Source: Novosphingobium sp. (lineage in GTDB: Bacteria; Pseudomonadota; Alphaproteobacteria; Sphingomonadales; Sphingomonadaceae). From it: 64,000 nt of DNA. The DNA lies in assembly GCA_024236175.1 (NCBI GenBank), contig JACKKY010000003.1, positions 62,001 through 126,000 on the forward strand, read 5' to 3'. Below the pieces are notes generated by a model. That model worked only from the letters and a program-made list of their open reading frames with translations, was not told where the DNA came from and made no database searches. The position numbers and the translations under genes are program-made. Below are positions 26,530 through 33,801 of the stretch, one piece after another (the stretch's first letter is position 1; each line of letters begins with the position of its first letter).

Positions 26530-27468
26530 ATGTTCGATCTCACCAACCCCATTTTCACCGATGCCGATAAGGCCCGCGAACATCTGGAAGCCGTCAACTG
26601 GCCGGATGGTCCTGTCTGCCCGCATTGCGGCGAATACGAGAACGTCCATCGCCTTCAGGGCAAGTCGCATCGTGCTGGCCTCATTCAGTGCAATTCCTGC
26701 CTAAAGAACTTCACCGTTACCGTTGGCACCGTGTTTGAGCGTTCCAAGGTTCCGCTCAACAAGTGGTTGCTTGCGACCTACCTGCTTGCATCCAGCAAGA
26801 AGGGCATGAGCGCGCATCAGCTCCACCGTATGCTTGGCGTCACCTACAAGACGGCTTGGTTCATGTGCCATCGTATCCGCGAAGCCATGAAGGATGACGG
26901 CAGCGAGCCCATGGGCGGGTTCGGCAAGACCGTCGAAGCCGACGAAACCTATGTTGGCGGCAAGGTGGGCAACCGTCACGCCAGCAAGCGCCACGGTTCA
27001 AAGAAGCTGTCTCCCTTCAAGGACAAGCAGCCCGTCGTCTCCCTCGTGGAGCGTGAAGGCCGCGTCCGTTCGTTCCATGTTGCGAACGTCAACGCCACTA
27101 CGCTCCGTCACGTTCTCGTTACCAATGCAGACCGTGGTAGCTGGCTGATGACCGACGAACATGCAGGCTACAAGAAGGTCGGCAAGGAATATGTCGGTCA
27201 TGGCGTCGTGTCGCACTCAACGGGCGAATATGGCCGCGCTGGTGTGTTCCATACCAACACGATTGAGAACTTCTTCTCCATCTTCAAGCGCGGCATCATC
27301 GGCGTGTATCATCACGTCTCAGAGGCCCATCTGAGCCGCTACACGACCGAGTTCGACTTCCGCTACAACACTCGTTCAATCACCGATGGCGAGCGCGCAG
27401 ACGCCATTCTGAGCGGCATCGTCGGCAAGCGCCTCACCTATCGGCGGACTGACGCAATCGCCGCCTAG
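26530..27468 (+). CDS. IS1595-family transposase 2
   Basis: 312 residues. Zinc ribbon Cys30, Cys33, Cys54 and Cys57; DDE/N residues near Asp139 (EADETYVGGK), Asp209 (LMTDE) and Asn245/Glu246 (HTNTIENFFSIFKRG). Full length and apparently intact. ACAAGGAAACGCCCG precedes the ATG, 44 bp inside the left end of the element. The segment REGRVRSFHVANVNA and several others are identical to transposase 1, but the N-terminal half differs at many positions, so this is a relative and not a recent copy. Confidence 0.93.
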   Translation: MFDLTNPIFTDADKAREHLEAVNWPDGPVCPHCGEYENVHRLQGKSHRAGLIQCNSCLKNFTVTVGTVFERSKVPLNKWLLATYLLASSKKGMSAHQLHRMLGVTYKTAWFMCHRIREAMKDDGSEPMGGFGKTVEADETYVGGKVGNRHASKRHGSKKLSPFKDKQPVVSLVEREGRVRSFHVANVNATTLRHVLVTNADRGSWLMTDEHAGYKKVGKEYVGHGVVSHSTGEYGRAGVFHTNTIENFFSIFKRGIIGVYHHVSEAHLSRYTTEFDFRYNTRSITDGERADAILSGIVGKRLTYRRTDAIAA

Positions 27469-27529
27469 GCTGGTGAAGGTTCCGCGTCAGATTGGCGAAC
27501 GCCGCAAGCGTTGGACGAAATAAACCCGC

Positions 27530-28021
27530 TCAAAATAAGAGCCCAATCCCAGCAACAAGCAGCGTGACTAGGATGGCAGCGAACGCTAGGCGCATGGTCT
27601 TGGCATTCGCCGTTATATGCACGGCATTGCAACCTATCATCTCGTCATAGTGCCCCGCCATTGCTGCCTTGCCGTTGTGTAGGTTGTCGCCAGACCGAAT
27701 ATCATAAAGCCATGCCTTTGGTTCATTGCCGGGAATCTCCCAATCGACCGGGCGGGCACTCCAGGCCGCCAGCCCAGTTGCAATGCCAAAGCCGGTGATC
27801 AGCAATGCAAGTGAGGTAAGATCAAGTGTGGCATCACTTCGAAGGACCGCAAACAAACCGATCAGTGCCGCCGCAATCGCTGCAAAAACCGAAGTCATCG
27901 TCATGGCGCGTTGATCGGCCGCCAGTCCCAACGTAAGTTGCGCGGCAAGGCGTGCCTCAGCGAGTCTGATTATCTCATCCAACTGGTCTGGGGCTGCTGC
28001 GGCATAGGGGGAAACTGACAT
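27530..28021 (-). CDS. Membrane protein of unknown function (IS passenger)
   Basis: 163 residues from ATG 28021 (GGAG 11 nt upstream); the frame is open to 28063. An amphipathic N-terminal helix (DQLDEIIRLAEARLAAQLTL) is followed by two close membrane segments (about 39-59 and 66-88), a soluble stretch and a third membrane segment at the C-terminus (about 143-162). The layout recalls small membrane effectors of bacterial defence systems, but I recognise no named family. Its ATG overlaps the TTG of a small plus-strand gene by one base. Confidence 0.65.
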   Translation of the reverse strand: MSVSPYAAAAPDQLDEIIRLAEARLAAQLTLGLAADQRAMTMTSVFAAIAAALIGLFAVLRSDATLDLTSLALLITGFGIATGLAAWSARPVDWEIPGNEPKAWLYDIRSGDNLHNGKAAMAGHYDEMIGCNAVHITANAKTMRLAFAAILVTLLVAGIGLLF

Positions 28022-28167
28022 TGGAACCTGCACTCCATTCACTGCCAGAGAGGCCGAGGACAACCACGAAGCTCAACGAGGAAATACGGAAAAAAGAAAA
28101 GGACCGGGACAACAGCGAAAACAAGGGGCCACGCAAACCCGAAGAGTCCGACAAGAAGTCAAACTGA
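28021..28167 (+). CDS. Very small charged protein (48 residues)
   Basis: TTG 28021 has GGGGGA 9 nt upstream. The product is almost entirely polar: KLNEEIRKKEKDRDNSENKG then PRKPEESDKKSN to the stop. It is head to head with the membrane-protein gene, mirroring the other divergent pair in the same element. Composition suggests an unstructured or coiled-coil peptide. Expression is unproven. Confidence 0.45.
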   Translation: MEPALHSLPERPRTTTKLNEEIRKKEKDRDNSENKGPRKPEESDKKSN

Positions 28168-28192
28168 TATTTCCGTCCGATTTCTCCCGAAA

Positions 28193-28384
28193 CTACCGCT
28201 TCCCAAGCTTGCTATCCTTGTGCTGCTTGGGGGGAGTCGCCAGCATCCGTTTCAACGCCGCCTTGGCGCGTGCTTCCGTCTCCGCGTTCGAGTAGGTGTC
28301 GCTCTCACTTTCGTCGGTTGACTCTTTTCGTTTCAAACGCTCCGCTTTGGAGCAACGATCATTTCTGTCTTTGGTCATAACCAT
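28193..28384 (-). CDS. Small charged protein with LATPP motif (partner 2)
   Basis: 63 residues, Lys/Glu/Asp-rich. The C-terminal AALKRMLATPPKQHKDSKLG matches the LRKALATPP region of the small gene in element 1. ATG 28384 (or 28378) overlaps the ATG of the divergent RX4H gene at a CATG. No clear ribosome-binding site on either side of that CATG. Likely a partner of the RX4H protein because the pairing is conserved between two otherwise different elements (inference). Confidence 0.55.
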   Translation of the reverse strand: MVMTKDRNDRCSKAERLKRKESTDESESDTYSNAETEARAKAALKRMLATPPKQHKDSKLGKR

Positions 28385-29120
28385 GCCACCTACCCGTCCT
28401 GCTGGGAAAAATGCAAAAGAGACGATTCAAGTCCTATCGTGGGTCGCTGATTGGAAGCCCCATTTGTCCTCAAAGGCATCCCGATGCATTGCGCTTGGCT
28501 CCCTGATTGAGAACCTTTACGGCGCCATTCTTACCAGCATGCTCGGCGCAAACGCAAAGCCAGCAGCTGCAATGTACAAGAGCCTGCAAAGCCTGAACGC
28601 TCAATCAGCCGTTGTCTTGGCAGCTGCCGAAGCAGTTCTAAGTGATGATGAACTAGACGTACTCTCAGCAGTCACCTCCCTTTGCAATCGTGCGATGAAG
28701 CACCGGCATCGTTTTGCCCATTGGGTTTGGGGTCACTCAAAGGGCTATCCAGAAGCAATTATTCTGATCGATCCGAAGGCACTCTTGGAATATGAACTCG
28801 AAACTGCAGTGACCCAGGGAAACAACGATAACCGTGGGCTGCAGACAAACTTCGATCCGTCATCCTGCCTTATCTACGACGAAGCGGCCCTGGTCGAGGC
28901 AGTGAATGAACTCAAATCAGCCGAAGAGAACCTTGCCCGCTTTAGGTTCGCGGTCCTCCCATTCTCGCGCCAACTTTCTAGGGTTGCCGGAGCCTATCAA
29001 CCACTTCGTGAGATAGCAGAGCAACCTGACGTGAAGTTGGAGCTACAAAAATTGGCAGAGAAGCGTCAAAAAAATCCAGAAGCGCAGCCGCCACGGCCTC
29101 GGAGAGGTCGGAGGGGCTGA
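28383..29120 (+). CDS. Helical protein with HEPN-like RX4H motif
   Basis: 245 residues from ATG 28383. Predicted mainly helical, with SRCIALGSLIENLYGAILTS near the start and a basic tail (PPRPRRGRRG). The segment NRAMKHRHRFAHWVWG has R108-x4-H113, the same spacing and the same R-x-x-FAH pattern as the passenger of element 1 (R-N-T-FAH), although the proteins share little else. I therefore place it as a HEPN-like protein; this rests on one motif and on context. The 3' end overlaps a doubtful minus-strand ORF. Confidence 0.55.
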   Translation: MPPTRPAGKNAKETIQVLSWVADWKPHLSSKASRCIALGSLIENLYGAILTSMLGANAKPAAAMYKSLQSLNAQSAVVLAAAEAVLSDDELDVLSAVTSLCNRAMKHRHRFAHWVWGHSKGYPEAIILIDPKALLEYELETAVTQGNNDNRGLQTNFDPSSCLIYDEAALVEAVNELKSAEENLARFRFAVLPFSRQLSRVAGAYQPLREIAEQPDVKLELQKLAEKRQKNPEAQPPRPRRGRRG

Positions 29121-29175
29121 CTGTTAGAACAACTTCAATTTCGGCGCCGGCCTGTCCCGACGAATCATCTGTCAC
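28978..29175 (-). CDS. Doubtful small passenger ORF
   Basis: 65 codons from GTG 29175, with AGAGG 7 nt upstream, running inward from the right inverted repeat and overlapping the last 143 bp of the RX4H gene. The sequence EIEVVLTVSPSDLSEAVAAA looks protein-like. Element 1 also has a small ORF at the corresponding end, convergent with its RX4H gene, but the two proteins are not similar. It may be only an antisense frame. Confidence 0.3.
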   Translation of the reverse strand: MTDDSSGQAGAEIEVVLTVSPSDLSEAVAAALLDFFDASLPIFVAPTSRQVALLSHEVVDRLRQP

Positions 29176-29206
29176 AACTGGCCTCTACGTCAAGTATATA
29201 ATTGCC

Positions 29207-29214
29207 TAAAAAAT
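29207..29214. repeat. 8-bp target-site duplication, copy 3
   Basis: taaaaaat after the right end of element 2; followed by aggcagctgc, which completes the palindromic target. Confidence 0.88.
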
Positions 29215-29304
29215 AGGCAGCTGCCTATGAATCGAGCGCGGGTGTTGCACCTGCGAAAAGCCATCGGAAGCCAACCCGGCTGATTCCTTTACAGATTCTT
29301 AATT

Positions 29305-29320
29305 TGGCACGCCCCTTGCG
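29305..29320 (+). promoter_or_regulatory. Sigma-54 (RpoN) promoter of glnK-amtB
   Basis: tggcacgccccttgcg fits the -24/-12 consensus (TGGCAC-N5-TTGC), with GG at 29306-29307 and GC at 29318-29319 exactly 10 bp apart. It lies 48 bp before the glnK start. Nitrogen-limited activation through NtrC is expected. The right end of the IS1595 pair (29206) is only about 100 bp upstream, so an upstream NtrC site may have been displaced. Confidence 0.9.
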
Positions 29321-29367
29321 TTTGTTGCCGGAGCCGGCGCTTGGCCGGTGGCTGACAGGGGAAAGGC

Positions 29368-29706
29368 ATGAAATTCATCATAGCCATCATCAAGCCGTTC
29401 AAGCTTGACGAAGTACGGGAGGCCCTGGGTGCGATTGGCGTCGCCGGCATGACCGTTTCAGAGGTCAAGGGCTTCGGGCGGCAGAAAGGCCAGACCGAGA
29501 TTTATCGCGGGGCGGAGTATTCCACGAACATGCTGCCGAAGGTGAAGATCGAAGTGGCAGCGCCCGACGATCTGGCGCCCAAGGTCATCGAGACGATCCA
29601 GCAGACGGCCAGCACCGAGGCAATCGGCGACGGCAAGATCTTCGTTCTCGATCTCGCATCCGCAGTCCGCATTCGCACCGGCGAATCCGGGGACACCGCG
29701 CTGTGA
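29368..29706 (+). CDS. glnK: Nitrogen regulatory protein P-II
   Basis: 112 residues, the usual PII length. Starts MKFIIAIIKPFKLDEVREAL; the T-loop contains the uridylylated Tyr in EIYRGAEYS (Tyr51 by family convention), and GDGKIFVLDLASAVRIRTGE is the C-terminal signature. Linked to amtB by a 29-bp gap, the conserved glnK-amtB pair; GlnK binds and closes AmtB when nitrogen is plentiful. GGGGAAAGGC precedes the ATG. Confidence 0.96.
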   Translation: MKFIIAIIKPFKLDEVREALGAIGVAGMTVSEVKGFGRQKGQTEIYRGAEYSTNMLPKVKIEVAAPDDLAPKVIETIQQTASTEAIGDGKIFVLDLASAVRIRTGESGDTAL

Positions 29707-29735
29707 TAGGCGCGTCCGACAGGAGGGAAACCACC

Positions 29736-31073
29736 ATGATCCGCAAAATTCTTTGCGGCGCCGGCGCGCTGGGCACCTCGCTCTTCGCCACGACCGCCGC
29801 CTTTGCTCAGGAGGCAGCCGAGGCTGCAGCTCCTGTTCCCAATCCGGGCAACAACGCCTGGATGATGACCGCGACCGTTCTGGTCATGATGATGATCCTG
29901 CCGGGTCTCGCGCTGTTCTACGGCGGCCTGACCCGTTCGAAGAACATGCTTTCGACCATGACCCAGGTCACCGCCGCAGCGTGCGTCGGTATGCTGATTT
30001 GGGTGATGTGGGGCTATTCGCTCGCATTCGGGGCGACAAGCTACGAAGGCACGATCGGCAGCTTCATCAGCGGAGGCAGCTATTTCCTGTCTTCCGTCAC
30101 TCCGGACTCGACCGCTGCGACCTTCTCTGACGAGGTCATCAGCGAATATGTCTTCGTCGCCTTCCAGATGACCTTCGCCGCCATTACCGGCGCCCTGGTC
30201 TTCGGCGCGACGGTGGAGCGCATGAAATTCTCGGCCGCGATGATCTTCATCATCATCTGGTCGACGATCGTCTACTATCCGATCGCGCACATGGTGTGGG
30301 CGGGCGGCGGCCTGATCTTCGAATGGGGCGCTCTCGACTTCGCCGGCGGTACGGTGGTTCACATCAACGCGGGCGTCTCGGCGCTGGTTGCCGCCTATAT
30401 CCTCGGCAAGCGCAAGGGCTATCCGTCCGAGCCGATGCCTCCGCACTCGCTGACGCTGACGCTGGTCGGCGCCGGCCTGCTGTGGGTTGGCTGGTTCGGC
30501 TTCAATGTCGGTTCGGAACTCGAAGCCGACGGCACGGCTGGCCTCGCGATGATCAACACCTTCGTAGCAACCGCTTCCGGCGCCCTGTTCTGGATGCTGG
30601 CGGAGCGTGCTGTCGGTCACAAGCCGTCGGCTCTCGGCCTGGCTTCCGGTATCATTGCCGGTCTCGTCGCGGTCACTCCGGCAGCGGGCAACTCCGGTCC
30701 GTTCGGTGCGATCGTGCTGGGCGCGATTGCCTCGATCCTGTGCTTCATCGTGGTGTCCAAGGTTAAGCCGGCTATGGGCTTCGACGACTCGCTCGATGCC
30801 TTCGGCATCCACGGCATCGGCGGCATGGTCGGCGCGATCGGCACCGGCATCGTGTACTCGCCGGCGCTCGGCGGTCCGGGCGGTGACGATTTCGTGATGG
30901 GCGCTCAGGTCTGGATCCAGATCAAGTCCGTGATCGTATCGATCCTGTGGGCCGGTATCGGCACCGCGATCGCGCTCTACATCGTCAAGGCCATCATCGG
31001 CCTGCGTGTCTCCGACGAAGTCGAAGTCGAGGGTCTCGACATCGGCGAGCACGGCGAACGCGCCTACAACTAA
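29736..31073 (+). CDS. amtB: Ammonium transporter
   Basis: 445 residues from ATG 29736 with AGGAGGG upstream. An N-terminal signal peptide (MIRKILCGAGALGTSLFATT, cut near AFA-QEA) is followed by 11 membrane helices. Family signatures: LALFYGGLTRSKNMLS, the two pore His region (HINAGVSALVAA and GIHGIGGMVGAIGTGI) and the conserved MWGYSLAFG. Transports ammonium at low concentration and is under GlnK control. Ends before a strong terminator. Confidence 0.96.
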   Translation: MIRKILCGAGALGTSLFATTAAFAQEAAEAAAPVPNPGNNAWMMTATVLVMMMILPGLALFYGGLTRSKNMLSTMTQVTAAACVGMLIWVMWGYSLAFGATSYEGTIGSFISGGSYFLSSVTPDSTAATFSDEVISEYVFVAFQMTFAAITGALVFGATVERMKFSAAMIFIIIWSTIVYYPIAHMVWAGGGLIFEWGALDFAGGTVVHINAGVSALVAAYILGKRKGYPSEPMPPHSLTLTLVGAGLLWVGWFGFNVGSELEADGTAGLAMINTFVATASGALFWMLAERAVGHKPSALGLASGIIAGLVAVTPAAGNSGPFGAIVLGAIASILCFIVVSKVKPAMGFDDSLDAFGIHGIGGMVGAIGTGIVYSPALGGPGGDDFVMGAQVWIQIKSVIVSILWAGIGTAIALYIVKAIIGLRVSDEVEVEGLDIGEHGERAYN

Positions 31074-31165
31074 ATTTAACGAGCTTGGCGGGATTGGGCT
31101 TTCCTCCTCCTCTCCTCCCACCCGATCCCGCCTAACGTTGTTCCTCCTGCGAACAGCAACTTGAA

Positions 31166-31199
31166 GGGCCGGAGCTAACGCTCCGGCCCCCTTTTTTTG
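31166..31199 (+). terminator. Rho-independent terminator of glnK-amtB
   Basis: The stem ggccggag / ctccggcc (31168-31188) with a short ctaacg-containing loop is followed by cccctttttttg. It lies 95 bp after the amtB stop and 20 bp before the end of the convergent regulator gene. Confidence 0.9.
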
Positions 31200-31217
31200 T
31201 CTTCCGTACTCGCCGGT

Positions 31218-32195
31218 TCAGGCAGCGGCGCCGGAACGGCTCCGGCTGGGAGGTCGACCGAACCGGGCGCGATAGCACCGGGAAAAATGGCTCTGGCTGC
31301 GAAAGCCGCAGGCAATGCCGACATCGGTGACGGACAGGCCGGTGGATCGCAGCAACTGGGCGGCATGGTCGAGCCGCATGTCCAGGTAGGTTTCGGAAAT
31401 CGTCCTGCCGAAATGCCTCATGCAAAGCCGCTCGAGCTGACGCAGCGAAACCCCGGCCTGTTCTGCCAGCTCGCCCCGGGGCAGCGGATCCTCCAGAGCG
31501 CCTTCCATCGCCGAAAGCATCCGTGCAAGGCGTTCATTGGTCGTGCCGTAGCGCGCCTCCACGCCTGCCCGCTGCGAGAGCCCCGCCGGCCTCGGCTCGG
31601 TACGGATGAACCACTCCGCGACCTGCCGCGCCAGTTGCGCGCCCAGATCCTCCGCAATCAGTTCGACGGCAAGGTCCATGCCCGCGGTGCCGCCGGCGCA
31701 AGTCATCCGGTCCCTATCGATGACGTAGAGGCCGCCTTCGATCGCGAGGCCGGGAAACTCGTGCCTGAGTGCCTCGGCATGCTCCCAGTGGATGGTCGCG
31801 CGATAGCCGTCGAGCAAGCCGGCGCGGGCCAGCAGGTAGGGGCCGCCCGATACGCCGATCAGGCTTGCTCCCCGGCGGGCCATCCGCCGCAGCCAGGCAA
31901 AGCAGTCGCGGTTGCGATAGGCCGCCGGATCGTCGGCCGCGAAGACAAAGACCCGGTCGTAGTCGTGGCCGCCTTCCATCGCCGCCATCGTCGCGATCGA
32001 CGTGCCGCTCGATGCGGCGACCGGCCCGCCTGCGATGGAGATGTGCGTCCAGCTGTAGTGCTGCATTCCGGCGAGGCGGTTGGCGGCCCTGAACGGCTCT
32101 ATGACCGAAGCATAGGACATCAGGGCGAAGCCGTCCGTAAGCAGAAGTCCGATCTTCGCCGGGGCAGCGGCTGCAGGAATGTCGCTCTGAGACAT
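31218..32195 (-). CDS. GlxA-type AraC family transcriptional regulator
   Basis: 325 residues. N-terminal DJ-1/PfpI-like domain (about 12-185, with IGVSGGPYLLARAGLLDG in place of the protease site) and C-terminal AraC DNA-binding domain (about 225-318: EQAGVSLRQLERLCMRHFG and VTDVGIACGFRSQSHFSR). This architecture includes GlxA, GbdR and related activators of methylamine, betaine and sarcosine catabolism. It is divergent from the mgd operon, 87 bp from its start, and probably activates it (inference). Confidence 0.88.
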   Translation of the reverse strand: MSQSDIPAAAAPAKIGLLLTDGFALMSYASVIEPFRAANRLAGMQHYSWTHISIAGGPVAASSGTSIATMAAMEGGHDYDRVFVFAADDPAAYRNRDCFAWLRRMARRGASLIGVSGGPYLLARAGLLDGYRATIHWEHAEALRHEFPGLAIEGGLYVIDRDRMTCAGGTAGMDLAVELIAEDLGAQLARQVAEWFIRTEPRPAGLSQRAGVEARYGTTNERLARMLSAMEGALEDPLPRGELAEQAGVSLRQLERLCMRHFGRTISETYLDMRLDHAAQLLRSTGLSVTDVGIACGFRSQSHFSRCYRARFGRPPSRSRSGAAA

Positions 32196-32230
32196 ATGAA
32201 TGTCGTATACGGATAATCACGGTCATCAAG

Positions 32231-32247
32231 AAGAAGATATTTTTCCT
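32231..32247. promoter_or_regulatory. Candidate operator between the regulator and mgdA
   Basis: On the minus strand this reads aggaaaaatatcttctt. It resembles aggaaaaaacgtttcttt (38886-38903) in front of mgsA: the same AGGAAAAA half and a TTC-rich half. A shared site would let one regulator (the XRE-cupin or the GlxA-type protein) control both halves of the pathway. Similarity is by eye only. Confidence 0.4.
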
Positions 32248-32282
32248 TCTGCGAAAACGAGGGCGACGCGCGACAGTCCGAC

Positions 32283-33536
32283 ATGCGATATTCTGTCTTC
32301 TCTCTTTCTGCCAATGCGCTGAGCGGCCACCGCCGCTGGAAGCGGGTGTGGCGCGATGCTGAACCGGCTGAGGCCTATGACGTGGTGATCGTCGGCGGCG
32401 GTGGGCACGGGCTCGCCACGGCGCATTACCTTGCCCGCAATCACGGTATCACCAACGTCGCCGTCATCGAGAAGGGGTGGATCGGCGGCGGCAACGCCGG
32501 ACGCAACACGACGATCATCCGCTCCAACTACGGCCTGCCGGGAAACGAGCCGTTCTACGAATGGTCGATGAAGCTGTGGGAAGGCCTGGAGCAGGACCTC
32601 AATTACAATGTGATGGTCAGCCAGCGTGGGATCGTGAACCTCTACCATTCCGATGCCCAGCGTGACGCCTATGCGCGGCGCGGCAACGCCATGCGGCTGC
32701 ACGGCGTCGATGCCGAACTGCTCTCCAGTGACGATGTGCGCAAGTTGGCCCCGTTCCTCGATTTCGAATCCGCGCGGTTTCCGATCATGGGCGGGCTCTA
32801 CCAGGGGCGGGCGGGAACGGCCCGGCACGACGCGGTCGTCTGGGGCTATGCCCGCGCGGCGTCCCAGCGCGGCGTGGACATCATCCAGAACTGCGAGGTG
32901 ACCGGGTTTGTGCAGGACTCCGCCGGGGCGATCGTCGGGGTGGAAACGACGCGGGGCGCCATCCGGGCCGGCAAGGTGGGGCTGGCCGTCGCCGGCAACT
33001 CCTCGCGCGTGGCTGCTCTCGCCGGCCTGCGGCTGCCGATCGAAAGCCATGTGCTGCAGGCCTTCGTCAGCGAAGGGCTCAAGCCGGTGATCCCGGGCGT
33101 CATCACATTCGGGGCCGGGCATTTCTACATCAGCCAATCGGACAAGGGCGGGCTTGTCTTCGGCGGCGATATCGACGGCTACAACAGCTACGCACAGCGC
33201 GGAAACCTGCCGGTCGTCGAGGACGTGTGCGAAGGCGGCATGGCGGTGATGCCGATGATCGGGCGTGCCCGCATCCTGCGCTCGTGGGGCGGGATCATGG
33301 ACATGTCGATGGACGGCTCCCCGATCATCGATGCCTCGCCCCTGCCCGGCCTCTATCTCAATGCCGGGTGGTGCTACGGCGGCTTCAAGGCGACCCCGGC
33401 CTCCGGCTGGTGCTTCGCGCATCTGCTCGCGACCGACCGTTCGCACGAGACTGCCACCGCCTTTCGCCTCGACCGCTTCGAAAGCGGTCACCTCATCGAC
33501 GAAAAGGGCGCCGGCGCCCAGCCGAACCTGCACTGA
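32283..33536 (+). CDS. mgdA: N-methylglutamate dehydrogenase subunit A (sarcosine oxidase beta-like)
   Basis: 417 residues. FAD-dependent amine oxidoreductase with the dinucleotide motif DVVIVGGGGHGLATAHYLAR (about 33-52) and IGGGNAGRNTTIIRSNYG, typical of SoxB and MgdA. By itself it would be named sarcosine oxidase beta. The downstream mgsABC and gmaS genes make N-methylglutamate dehydrogenase the likelier enzyme: it oxidises N-methylglutamate to glutamate and passes the C1 unit to tetrahydrofolate. First gene of a five-gene run ending with purU. Confidence 0.88.
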   Translation: MRYSVFSLSANALSGHRRWKRVWRDAEPAEAYDVVIVGGGGHGLATAHYLARNHGITNVAVIEKGWIGGGNAGRNTTIIRSNYGLPGNEPFYEWSMKLWEGLEQDLNYNVMVSQRGIVNLYHSDAQRDAYARRGNAMRLHGVDAELLSSDDVRKLAPFLDFESARFPIMGGLYQGRAGTARHDAVVWGYARAASQRGVDIIQNCEVTGFVQDSAGAIVGVETTRGAIRAGKVGLAVAGNSSRVAALAGLRLPIESHVLQAFVSEGLKPVIPGVITFGAGHFYISQSDKGGLVFGGDIDGYNSYAQRGNLPVVEDVCEGGMAVMPMIGRARILRSWGGIMDMSMDGSPIIDASPLPGLYLNAGWCYGGFKATPASGWCFAHLLATDRSHETATAFRLDRFESGHLIDEKGAGAQPNLH

Positions 33537-33549
33537 GGGAGCGGACGCG

Positions 33550-33801
33550 ATGAGACTGCCTTGCCCCTATTGCGGAGACCGGGACGCCCAGGAATTCTCC
33601 TATCGCGGAGATGCCGGCCCGAGGCGGCCGGAAGGCGAGGACGGCCTGTTCGACTATGTCTATCTGCGAGACAATCCCGCCGGCCCGATCCGCGAACTCT
33701 GGTACCATGCCAACGGCTGCCGCAACTGGATCGTCGTGACCCGCGACACCCGCACCCACGAAGTGCATGGATCGTCCCTCGCCAGGGAATCCGGCGCATG
33801 A
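33550..33801 (+). CDS. mgdB: N-methylglutamate dehydrogenase subunit B (sarcosine oxidase delta-like)
   Basis: 83 residues. Starts MRLPCPYCGDRDAQEFSYRG; the CPYC-type zinc-binding motif and DGLFDYVYLRDNPAGPIREL are the SoxD family signature. Small zinc subunit of the heterotetramer. AGGGAGCGG precedes the ATG, 13 bp after mgdA. Its stop overlaps the start of the next gene (ATGA), indicating coupled translation. Confidence 0.88.
   Translation: MRLPCPYCGDRDAQEFSYRGDAGPRRPEGEDGLFDYVYLRDNPAGPIRELWYHANGCRNWIVVTRDTRTHEVHGSSLARESGA

Larger units (their letters stand above)
26465..29206. mobile_element. IS1595-family element 2 with passenger genes (2742 bp)
   Basis: Ends are 21-bp inverted repeats (26465-26485, starting ggcacttatata, and 29186-29206) with one mismatch, flanked by taaaaaat. 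Contents from left: transposase (plus), membrane protein (minus), a 48-residue gene (plus), small LATPP protein (minus), RX4H protein (plus) and a doubtful small ORF (minus). The order transposase, small gene, RX4H gene is the same as in element 1 when both are viewed from the transposase end; element 2 has an additional divergent gene pair. Confidence 0.9.
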
